From Candidatus Fluviicola riflensis (GTDB lineage: Bacteria; Bacteroidota; Bacteroidia; Flavobacteriales_D; Crocinitomicaceae): DNA of 64,000 nucleotides. Shown here in pieces: positions 53,387-61,470 of the stretch (position 1 is the first letter of the stretch; the number at the start of each line of letters is the position of its first letter). Location of the stretch: the NCBI GenBank assembly GCA_002243285.1, contig CP022585.1:1662641-1726640 (forward strand). Reading direction: 5' to 3'. The notes under the pieces are model-generated. The model was not told the origin of the DNA, did no database searches, and was given only the letters and a program-made list of their open reading frames with translations. The translations under genes were made by a program, and so were the position numbers.

Positions 53387-56300
53387 ATGGCATCAAATAT
53401 CACTATGACACCAAAATTAAAGGATATAACAACTTCATACCATTCATTTCAGAATGACCAGGTGCTTACGGCCACACAACTCAATGAGTTCCTTACTTAT
53501 TTTGAAGATCAGGACAGGTTGACCCGGATCAGTTTGAGCGGTGTCGGAATCGTGTGCGGCTTCAAAGTGAGCCTGATCCAGGAAAAACAATTCCTGCCGG
53601 TTGATGCTGAACTCATAACTACAGCAGAGAAGAAACTTTTCAATTCAAAGGTTACCAAAATTGTGGTCGAACAAGGTTATGGAGTTACCACAGATGGTGA
53701 TTTGCTTTACCTGCGCGAAAACAGTGAAAACAAACCGCTAAAGAAAATTAAAGTCGCTCCTGAAACCTATACCAATTATAGAGTTTATGATGATCACAGA
53801 TCCGGGTATAGCCCGTTTATCCGTGATAACGTACAAATTCCGTTGTGGGAACTGATTCCGGGAACGGAAATAACTTCCGAATCTACAGACCCGTTGCTTG
53901 CCACTTTCCCTGATCTTCAGGATATGGTTGTCTTGTTGTACCTGGAAAGCTACGAAGACGAGCCGAATCTCTGCGATGGTTTATCTTGTGATAATCAGGG
54001 ACGTGAGCAGGTCGCCCGTTTACGTGTGTTATTGGTTTCACAACCAGATGCTGATCATATTTTGTCAACCGATACGATATTTGATAAACACGAATTGATG
54101 TCGACTTACCTGAAAATGAAAGATTTGTCGGTGAAACGTGTTGTTGCAAACTCAGTGAACACAACAAGCTTGACCAATCTGAAAGCAAGTTTCGAACTAT
54201 CCAATGAAGCGCAGTTGATTACCGATTTGAAAGACGGATTGACGCTGATGCGAAACAAAATTCACCAGTACTACCAAAATCATCCGATTGATTCGATCCT
54301 AACGGCGCTGAACACCAAATTGCCGGCTGCTACACCAAGTCAGTCGCTCTATTTTCAATACCGGTACGATTTGCTAAAAGACATTGTAGACTCGTACAAT
54401 GAAGCAAAAGAACTCTTCATTGAAGTCGCCACCGAATGCTGTCCTTCGATTACATCATTTCCAAAACATCTGATGCTGGGGAAACTCACACCAACTGAAG
54501 AAGATTCGTTGGTAGGCCGCTACCGTCACGATTTTTACAAATCGCCGATCCTGGTAGACGAATCAAAAGAATTTGAGCCGTTTATCTGGACCTTATTCCG
54601 AATGCTTCACCAACTCAATGCATATCCTGTTTTACCAGAAACAAACACAGGCGGCTTATATCGAAATGATATAAAAATCACGCCTTCCAAACATGGATAT
54701 AAGCTGGGAGAAAAAGCAATTCCGTTTTATTACAATCTCAACAACAGTTTGCTCCGGGCGTGGAACCGCGAAAAAACCCTGAAAGGAAAATACAAACTCA
54801 ACCTGAGTTATAATACGGGATGGCTGGACAATTCTCTGGCCATTCAAACACCACTTCGTTACAATCTTGAAGGTTCGAACTTTTTACGGATCGAAGGCCA
54901 TCAGGGCCGCGATTACAAAGAAGTAATGGCTAAGATAGACCAGATCAAAAAGGAAAATGGATTGTCATTTGATCTGAAAGCGATCAGTATCGATTTGGAC
55001 AGCAGTATTGTGATTGATACAACCAACTACGAATGTGAATTTGAAGATCTGGCTGTATTACTTACAGCTTGGGTGAAAGAGCAGGAATGTACTATTGCCA
55101 AAGTAATTTCATTGGTGTCTGCTTTCAGTGTAAAAGAACCGGGACGAAACATCAAAGACGCCCAGTTTTTACCGAAAGAAACATTTTCGGCAGTACGTGA
55201 AGTGGTGGCAGGAAAAACCGTTACTAGTAATGCGCTTGAGCCAAGTGTAGTTTCAGCTCCGATTTCACAAATTGTTAGTACCGCGGATCAACGAAAAGCC
55301 CAGACAAATAACGAACAGGAGTTTGGCCGTACCAATGTGGTGCTCGAAAGCCTTACTCCGACCGAATATACAGTCGGACACAGCTATTTACAAGCTGTTT
55401 TACAAAATCCGAAAGGAACGCCGGCTGAATTTATTGCAGGCGCCAATGTTTTTGCAAATGATGTGGTGATCCAGCATGAAGTTGTTTGGACGGCTGATCA
55501 ATACACGGCTTTGGTAAAGAATTCCATTCAGATCATGTCATACGCGCATGTATTATCCAATTCCATTCCGATGACAATAGCCGGGATTACAGACTTGGTG
55601 ATTTCACGCTACAATACCAACATCAATAATTTGTGCTCGGTATTGAATAAAATTCAGGTTTCGCAAGCCAATGTAGAGAATCTGAGTAATACTAACCGTG
55701 CTATTCTGGAACTATTGATCTCTCAGCTTTCTAATATTTGCTGTGCGTCAAAACAATTACAAACCCTGTTGGTTGAAATTGATCGTCGTAAAGATACTAT
55801 TCTGGAAAAACTGACCCTGAAAAAATTTGTGGAGGAGCATCCTGGCCTTGAACACATGGGCGGAGTGAAACCAGGTGGAACTTTTGTGTTGGTATACCTG
55901 CGCAAGGGTGCAACGGCCAATACCGTTCCGACGACGTCGACAACTTTGTCTACGGCTACCATCTCTACTGCAAACTTATTGCAGGACTCAAGCGGCATTA
56001 TTCCGCAAAAAGTAACACTGAGTGAAACAATTGCTTCTTCAGGAACAGAATTGACGTCTGGAACAACCAAAACTTCATCCATTTCTACTTTCGATGCAAG
56101 TAAACAAACGATAGCTAAAACCAGTAGTTTTACGTTAACACCAACCGAACGCGTTCTTACAGACACACGTGCATTGGCGGTCAACCCGAATTTGCTTGCC
56201 ATAACACAGAATTTGTTTGCCGCACCTAATGGTACGGTAGTAGCGGATTTCGCATTGCCGTACATGTGCTGTTCTGATTGTTCACCAATCAATTTCATCA

Positions 56301-57841
56301 TGCCGGCACCTATTGTGCGCTTAAGTTTACCGATGGATACACTTTGTCTGAATGGAACGGCTCCGATTACATTGACATTCAGTGTTGAACCAGCCACAGG
56401 AATTATCAAAGCAGATCAGACAATTGCAGGAATGACTATTACCGGTAAACAACTCATCATTGATCCGAGCTTGTTCCCGACGGGAAGTCTGAACACTCCG
56501 ATTAGCTTTACGGTAAATGACCAAATCACGAATTGTAAACTAACAGTTGTAAAACCACTTACGGCGGCTATTTCGGCACCTGCAAATCCGGTAACAAGCC
56601 CTATTGTTAACTTCCTTGCAATCGGAAACTTCCCGGCAGGAACGCTTTACAACTGGGATTTTGGCGATGGTCAATCATCATCGTTGCGAAATGTAACACA
56701 TACTTACACGCTTCCGGTAAATTCGGCCAACTCGCTTGACGTAACTTTAACGGTTTCTCCGGCAAGTGGTGCGTGTCCAACCATTATTAAACGCAACGTC
56801 GTGTTTGAAGGAGTTGAAATCTCATTGGAGGAAACTGAATACTGCTTCAATGACGATACGGCTTACAATTTCATTATTACACCTGATGGAGCCACGGCAG
56901 ACATTTCGGGTGATGGAGTTGATCCGGCAACGAATACCTTCACACCTGCGAATGCGTTTGAAGGCGAAGTACCGATTTATCTGAACGGAGAAGAGGTGTT
57001 CAGTGTTACTGTCAAGCCTGATCCTACGGTTGTGGTAACAGGTGAAATGACCGATGTAGGCTTGGAATTAACAGGTACTACAAGCGATGTTGAAGCTTAT
57101 CAATGGACTTTTGTGGATGTGAATGGCAATGAGGTTTTCCCGGGTGTTAATGATACACTTACACCGATAATACTGATGGACGATTTGCTTAAATTGAATC
57201 CGGGTACAGAATTTTACGCGGTGTTGCAGGTGCAAAACCAATGTGCGGAAAAAGTTGCAAGAAAACAGTTCTTCACCCCACAATCCGAGAATTGTGCTGT
57301 TGATGCCGAATTGAAGCTGAAAGATAAATACGATGAATTGGTAATATTCATTGAATCCAATCCGCTGTTCGGTAAATTAACAGCAGTGCAACAAGACTTA
57401 TTTATTAATGTGAGAGACTACTTCGGATTGGTGTTGGAAAATCCGAATGCATATCTGTCAGGAGCTAAAAACAGCGAAGTTCTTGATAAACTCGGGTCCC
57501 TCGAATTGCGTATTTACGAGGAAATCAAGCGTACTCCTGAAAGAGATTTTCCTGATCAATCGAAAGAATTGACAAAACTCTACCGTTTTATCATGGAGAA
57601 GTTCCTTGCGATTATTCAATGTCAGACTGAAACAGACCTGAAAAATGTCAGTCCGCTTTTCGATCAATTTGATCAGCATTTAAATCCTGAAAGTCAGATT
57701 TCCTTTAAAGCAATAGGCGTGGTAATTGACGCTCAAGATGAATTATTGAGAACTGTTACAGAAACATTGCCATACAGATCTAACGGTTCTCCTTCATGGA
57801 CTTATATTGATGGTTACCGCAGGTATCTTGAGGTACAATAG
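53387..57841 (+). CDS. very large PKD-containing eCIS protein, candidate tail fibre (afp13 position)
   Basis: This is a 1484-residue protein. The N-terminal block (about 1-130) contains LTRISLSGVGIVCGFKVSL and a beta-rich stretch, and is likely the baseplate anchor. A helical middle is followed by a Thr/Ser-rich linker (about 842-930). A PKD domain comes next (about 1066-1125) with the WDFGDGQ signature, then a second Ig/PKD-like domain (about 1205-1290) and a helical C-terminal region (about 1300-1484). It sits where afp13, the receptor-binding fibre gene, lies. PKD and Ig-like domains are usual in adhesion, so a target-binding or surface role is likely, but this is inferred. Confidence 0.8.
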   Translation: MASNITMTPKLKDITTSYHSFQNDQVLTATQLNEFLTYFEDQDRLTRISLSGVGIVCGFKVSLIQEKQFLPVDAELITTAEKKLFNSKVTKIVVEQGYGVTTDGDLLYLRENSENKPLKKIKVAPETYTNYRVYDDHRSGYSPFIRDNVQIPLWELIPGTEITSESTDPLLATFPDLQDMVVLLYLESYEDEPNLCDGLSCDNQGREQVARLRVLLVSQPDADHILSTDTIFDKHELMSTYLKMKDLSVKRVVANSVNTTSLTNLKASFELSNEAQLITDLKDGLTLMRNKIHQYYQNHPIDSILTALNTKLPAATPSQSLYFQYRYDLLKDIVDSYNEAKELFIEVATECCPSITSFPKHLMLGKLTPTEEDSLVGRYRHDFYKSPILVDESKEFEPFIWTLFRMLHQLNAYPVLPETNTGGLYRNDIKITPSKHGYKLGEKAIPFYYNLNNSLLRAWNREKTLKGKYKLNLSYNTGWLDNSLAIQTPLRYNLEGSNFLRIEGHQGRDYKEVMAKIDQIKKENGLSFDLKAISIDLDSSIVIDTTNYECEFEDLAVLLTAWVKEQECTIAKVISLVSAFSVKEPGRNIKDAQFLPKETFSAVREVVAGKTVTSNALEPSVVSAPISQIVSTADQRKAQTNNEQEFGRTNVVLESLTPTEYTVGHSYLQAVLQNPKGTPAEFIAGANVFANDVVIQHEVVWTADQYTALVKNSIQIMSYAHVLSNSIPMTIAGITDLVISRYNTNINNLCSVLNKIQVSQANVENLSNTNRAILELLISQLSNICCASKQLQTLLVEIDRRKDTILEKLTLKKFVEEHPGLEHMGGVKPGGTFVLVYLRKGATANTVPTTSTTLSTATISTANLLQDSSGIIPQKVTLSETIASSGTELTSGTTKTSSISTFDASKQTIAKTSSFTLTPTERVLTDTRALAVNPNLLAITQNLFAAPNGTVVADFALPYMCCSDCSPINFIMPAPIVRLSLPMDTLCLNGTAPITLTFSVEPATGIIKADQTIAGMTITGKQLIIDPSLFPTGSLNTPISFTVNDQITNCKLTVVKPLTAAISAPANPVTSPIVNFLAIGNFPAGTLYNWDFGDGQSSSLRNVTHTYTLPVNSANSLDVTLTVSPASGACPTIIKRNVVFEGVEISLEETEYCFNDDTAYNFIITPDGATADISGDGVDPATNTFTPANAFEGEVPIYLNGEEVFSVTVKPDPTVVVTGEMTDVGLELTGTTSDVEAYQWTFVDVNGNEVFPGVNDTLTPIILMDDLLKLNPGTEFYAVLQVQNQCAEKVARKQFFTPQSENCAVDAELKLKDKYDELVIFIESNPLFGKLTAVQQDLFINVRDYFGLVLENPNAYLSGAKNSEVLDKLGSLELRIYEEIKRTPERDFPDQSKELTKLYRFIMEKFLAIIQCQTETDLKNVSPLFDQFDQHLNPESQISFKAIGVVIDAQDELLRTVTETLPYRSNGSPSWTYIDGYRRYLEVQ

Positions 57842-57877
57842 ACTTGAATTAACGAAAGAATAGAACAGAAAGAATCA

Positions 57878-59950
57878 ATGCAAACGGATAGCCAGCATAT
57901 CATCCATAAACTGACACTGGAAGTAAGTACATCTTCTGTGCAGCAAGGGTATGAGATAAAGGACAACATGCGGTCATTTATTGATACGCATGTTGTTCCG
58001 GCTATCGAACGGTATTTTGCAGGATTGACAGGTTACTTGTCTGCCGATGAAGTCGTTCAGTTGGATAAATTGGAATTGACTGTTAACAGCGGACAAAACG
58101 GATGGAATATCAGCGGTTTGGGACAGGAAATCCAGCTTGAATTCGATAAAGCTATTTCTGTCACGCGTTCCGGTTTGGCAGATTTTTCGTCAAACAAGAA
58201 AGCAACGACCAATGAATCAGATTCACACTTCGGTAATGCAGCTCTATTAAATGATGCTCCGAAAATTGAAAACCTGAAAGTATCTGCTAAAAGTAAGCAT
58301 GGAGTGCTGGCCTGGATTTCCTTTTTGAATGATGGAACCACAGATTGGTTTACACATGAAATGCCGAATTCGGGTAGTGTCGCTCAGGAAGAACAATTGC
58401 TGAAATCAATTGTTCAGGAAGTTGATACGGTGAATAAAAAACGACAATTTGTTTTTGGTTCTTCTCAGGCTCGTAACCGGTTGATTGGACAGTTTTCGGA
58501 TAGTTTTCTGATTTCATTGGTAACCGCTCTAAACCGAAATGCTGCTTCGATGAACTATTCATCCGTTCTTCCGAAACAACAGCAATCCATCACAGCGTTC
58601 ATCAGTGAATTACTTCGTGGAACCGACACTCAAACAAGGACTCGTTTCTGGGAAACTGTTTTCAATATCACCGGACTTATTGAAAATCAGATTGTTTTGT
58701 CTGAAGAAACATTTTTAGCATTAATGGAAAAGTTGTTTCCAAAAGCAACGAATCTGGTAAAATCGGGAAAATCAAGTCACAAGAATCCGGATTTAGAGAA
58801 ATCAACTGGTAAAAAAGTGGAGAAAACCAATGTTGATGGAGTTTCAAATGTTTCAGCTGCCAAATTTTCATTGATACCGGATGATCTTTCCCTGATCGGA
58901 ATCAGATTATTGGAATGGATGCATGTATTACAATCGAAACCAATCTCGCTGAAAAAGTACATTGCGCTGCAAACTTCTGTTTTGAAAAACAGGCAAATTT
59001 CGGTCGACTCGTTGAATTCAAATCCTCAGAATACATCGAAAAGTGTTAGTCCGTCAGGTTTAGTGAAACCTCCGAAGAAAGATGTGAGTCAAGAATCACA
59101 AACCAAAAAGCATGAAACGGATTTAAAAGCTCAATCGTTGGAAGGCAGTAATGAATTATCTTCTTTTGAGAAAGAACAACAAGAGCTGTTGGATAAGAAA
59201 ACAGCTGCTCCAGATGCTGAGAAAATTACCGAAGAAGCTGCTGTTAATGGGGGAAATCAAGATCAAAATGCAGATTTTCAGGAATCAGACACTTCCGTTC
59301 AATCGAAAAAAGCTGCAGATTCTGCATTGAAATCAGTTGAAGAGAAAATTGATCTGATTCATCCGGAATCCTTGCCACAAACCAGTAAACCAGCAAATTC
59401 AGACAAAGCGGGAGAAGATTTGATTCAACCTAAAAAGAAACTGTTTAAGGATGAACAAACACATTTATTGGTTGAAAATGCAGGTTTGGTTATTCTTCAT
59501 CCATTCTTAAAACACTTTTTCATTGGAATCGATTTGTTGAACGAAGAAAATAAAATAACGGATAAAGTATTGGCTGCTCATGTATTACATTACGTAGCTA
59601 CGGGCAGAGAGCACGATTTTGAGCAGGTAATGTCGTTTGAGAAATACCTGGTTGGAATAGATCCGTTTGAAAGTATTCCGAGAGAAATAACCATTTCTGA
59701 CGCCATCAAACTGGAGGCTGAAAACATGTTGAAAGCAGTTCGTGAAAACTGGAAACCTCTTCAATCTTCTTCATCCGCTGCTCTTCGTGAAACATTTATC
59801 CAACGTCACGGAAAATTAATCAACGAAAAACCCAATCCACGTTTGGTTGTGGAGCGTAAAATGGTTGATGTTTTAATGAGTCAGTTGAATTGGACCATTA
59901 GTATTATTCGCCTTCCGTGGTTGGATGAATTAATTTTTGTGGAGTGGTGA
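57878..59950 (+). CDS. eCIS tape measure protein (CIS_TMP, Afp14-like)
   Basis: This is a 690-residue protein of the CIS tape measure family that sets tube length. The N-terminus (HIIHKLTLEVSTSS, VPAIERYFAGL) and the C-terminus are diagnostic. The latter includes LLVENAGLVILHPFLKHFF, AAHVLHYVATGREHDFEQV, LRETFIQRHGKLI and WTISIIRLPWLDELIFVEW. The middle (about 290-530) is low-complexity, rich in Lys, Glu, Ser and Gln, and probably extended, as expected for a tape measure. One base separates its stop from the next start. Confidence 0.92.
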   Translation: MQTDSQHIIHKLTLEVSTSSVQQGYEIKDNMRSFIDTHVVPAIERYFAGLTGYLSADEVVQLDKLELTVNSGQNGWNISGLGQEIQLEFDKAISVTRSGLADFSSNKKATTNESDSHFGNAALLNDAPKIENLKVSAKSKHGVLAWISFLNDGTTDWFTHEMPNSGSVAQEEQLLKSIVQEVDTVNKKRQFVFGSSQARNRLIGQFSDSFLISLVTALNRNAASMNYSSVLPKQQQSITAFISELLRGTDTQTRTRFWETVFNITGLIENQIVLSEETFLALMEKLFPKATNLVKSGKSSHKNPDLEKSTGKKVEKTNVDGVSNVSAAKFSLIPDDLSLIGIRLLEWMHVLQSKPISLKKYIALQTSVLKNRQISVDSLNSNPQNTSKSVSPSGLVKPPKKDVSQESQTKKHETDLKAQSLEGSNELSSFEKEQQELLDKKTAAPDAEKITEEAAVNGGNQDQNADFQESDTSVQSKKAADSALKSVEEKIDLIHPESLPQTSKPANSDKAGEDLIQPKKKLFKDEQTHLLVENAGLVILHPFLKHFFIGIDLLNEENKITDKVLAAHVLHYVATGREHDFEQVMSFEKYLVGIDPFESIPREITISDAIKLEAENMLKAVRENWKPLQSSSSAALRETFIQRHGKLINEKPNPRLVVERKMVDVLMSQLNWTISIIRLPWLDELIFVEW

Positions 59951-59951
59951 T

Positions 59952-61022
59952 ATGAAAATGCGCAAGAAAATACGACGACCAATTAAGTCATCCAAAAAGG
60001 ATGAGCATAAACCCTTTCTTGGTGTGCAGGCTAAAACGCTGTTGAACGAACAGAAAAGTGAATCAAACAATCATCAAATAGCTGGAACTGATAAAGCGAA
60101 CACTAATTCTGAACAAGTTGCAAATAGCGGCAGGATTACTCCAAAGAAGCAGATAAAAATGCAACAAAAGGGTGATAAGGATGATAAAAACGCAGCCACA
60201 AGTCAATCGGATGAAAAGGGTGATAAAGTAATGGAATTATCCGAGTCTCAGGTAGGGGATGCGATTTCTTACAATACAAAAAGGTTTAAAAACCCTGAAG
60301 AGATTAAGGTGTTACGAAAAGTGTTAGGGCTTTCAGCAGAAAGTAGCGAAATAGATGAAGTCCTGGTTAAAACAATTGCAGAATGGCAGGTGCTGAAAGG
60401 CTTGATTGAGGATGGCAAAGTCGGACCAAAAACGGCTGCTTCTATCGGATATGAAATGTTGGAAAAATCAAAGATTGACCCAAGCCTCAAATCAAGTGCA
60501 ATTAAAATGCTGGAACGTGGAATAGTGATTTCATTTTCGGGTAATTCGTACACCGATTCAGCAACGGAATCCAGGAAAAATATTAAATTTAATGTAACGG
60601 TTCCAAAGGGTCTGAAAAGAGAAGATTATGCACTGGTTAACTGGGTTAAAGGCTATATGAAACAAGGAAATGGGAGGTATTTTACTGCGGTCTTGTATGG
60701 CTCAACCGTGACAGCAAATTATGGTAGTTATCAGGTGGACTCGTTAGACCCTGACCCTATTTATTGGAGTGAACCGGGAGCTCGTTGGACATACAATAAG
60801 GAAGGAAGCACCAAATTTACGGCTACAGACAGCCCCGGGCCTGCATTGTCAACTGAAACAGGAGCAGATTACAATTTGAATTTTAAATTACAAGTCTACC
60901 GTCTTTCTGATATACCAGCTACTACTTCCGGAAATCTTGGAGGTGCTGAATCAAAGGCCATTGCAACGGTTTTTTGGAAGTATAAAGTAAAAGTTTCAGC
61001 TACGGGGAAATTTTCTCATTAA
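59952..61022 (+). CDS. probable eCIS cargo: protein with N-terminal KPFLGVQAK motif and PG-binding-like domain
   Basis: This is a 356-residue protein of unknown function. The N-terminal 90 residues are basic, polar and disordered, and hold KPFLGVQAK at 20-28. The DUF4157 protein downstream has KPFLGIQAK at 21-29. Residues about 90-170 resemble a peptidoglycan-binding type 1 domain (EWQVLKGLIEDGKVGPKTAASIG). The C-terminal half (about 175-356) is beta-rich with Ser, Thr and Tyr, perhaps an Ig-like or novel fold. No catalytic motif is evident. ATG 59952 lies one base after the tape measure stop. It may be an effector loaded into the tube; alternatives are a structural or lumen protein. Confidence 0.7.
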   Translation: MKMRKKIRRPIKSSKKDEHKPFLGVQAKTLLNEQKSESNNHQIAGTDKANTNSEQVANSGRITPKKQIKMQQKGDKDDKNAATSQSDEKGDKVMELSESQVGDAISYNTKRFKNPEEIKVLRKVLGLSAESSEIDEVLVKTIAEWQVLKGLIEDGKVGPKTAASIGYEMLEKSKIDPSLKSSAIKMLERGIVISFSGNSYTDSATESRKNIKFNVTVPKGLKREDYALVNWVKGYMKQGNGRYFTAVLYGSTVTANYGSYQVDSLDPDPIYWSEPGARWTYNKEGSTKFTATDSPGPALSTETGADYNLNFKLQVYRLSDIPATTSGNLGGAESKAIATVFWKYKVKVSATGKFSH

Positions 61023-61039
61023 CAAAAACAAGATGAAAA

Positions 61040-61354
61040 ATGAAAAGAGTTATTGTTTTTATCGGCATTACGGGTGTAATTGGATGTAGTTTTTCTTGTG
61101 GAACTCAAACAGATTCAAAATCAGAAGAAGGGAAGAAAATGGAACAAAAGCAAGAAGTTTCTCAGGAAGCAAAAGAACTCTTAAGCAGACTCAATTATTG
61201 GGTTGCAAATGGCGGCGATCCTGAGCATCGTCCGGATTCTATTAAATCTACAGGTGAATCGAATGCGATGGTACAGAATTTAAAGGAGCAAATCGCTAAA
61301 ATGGGATATCAGATTGAATGGGCTGGCGATGAATATGTATTCGTAACTAAATAA
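61040..61354 (+). CDS. small lipoprotein, possible immunity or partner protein
   Basis: This is a 104-residue protein with a lipoprotein signal: RVIVFIGITGVIGC with lipobox VIGC (Cys about 16), and a second Cys four residues later. The mature part is small, charged and partly helical (QEAKELLSRLNYWVAN, AMVQNLKEQIAKMGYQIEW). No family is recognised. It lies 17 bases after the candidate cargo gene. Such a pair could be effector and immunity lipoprotein, but this rests on position alone. Confidence 0.65.
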   Translation: MKRVIVFIGITGVIGCSFSCGTQTDSKSEEGKKMEQKQEVSQEAKELLSRLNYWVANGGDPEHRPDSIKSTGESNAMVQNLKEQIAKMGYQIEWAGDEYVFVTK

Positions 61355-61417
61355 AACAAAATATCTGATGAGATATTAAAACAATGAAACACCACTACTC
61401 ACATACAATCATCAATT

Positions 61418-61449
61418 GGTCAGTACTTCCGGATTCGGAAGTATTGGCC
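61418..61449 (+). promoter_or_regulatory. stable hairpin before the DUF4157 gene
   Basis: A 14-bp stem with two G-U pairs around GATT (core TACTTCCG and CGGAAGTA, 61424-61443) lies 21 bases before ATG 61471. No T-run follows. It could tune expression of the DUF4157 gene or protect the message end. Confidence 0.45.
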
Positions 61450-61470
61450 ATTTGACTTTAACCTGGCGCT

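Noticed and set aside
61384-61455. 23-codon frame before the DUF4157 gene
   Set aside because: It runs through the 61418-61449 hairpin and has no recognisable sequence; more likely untranslated.
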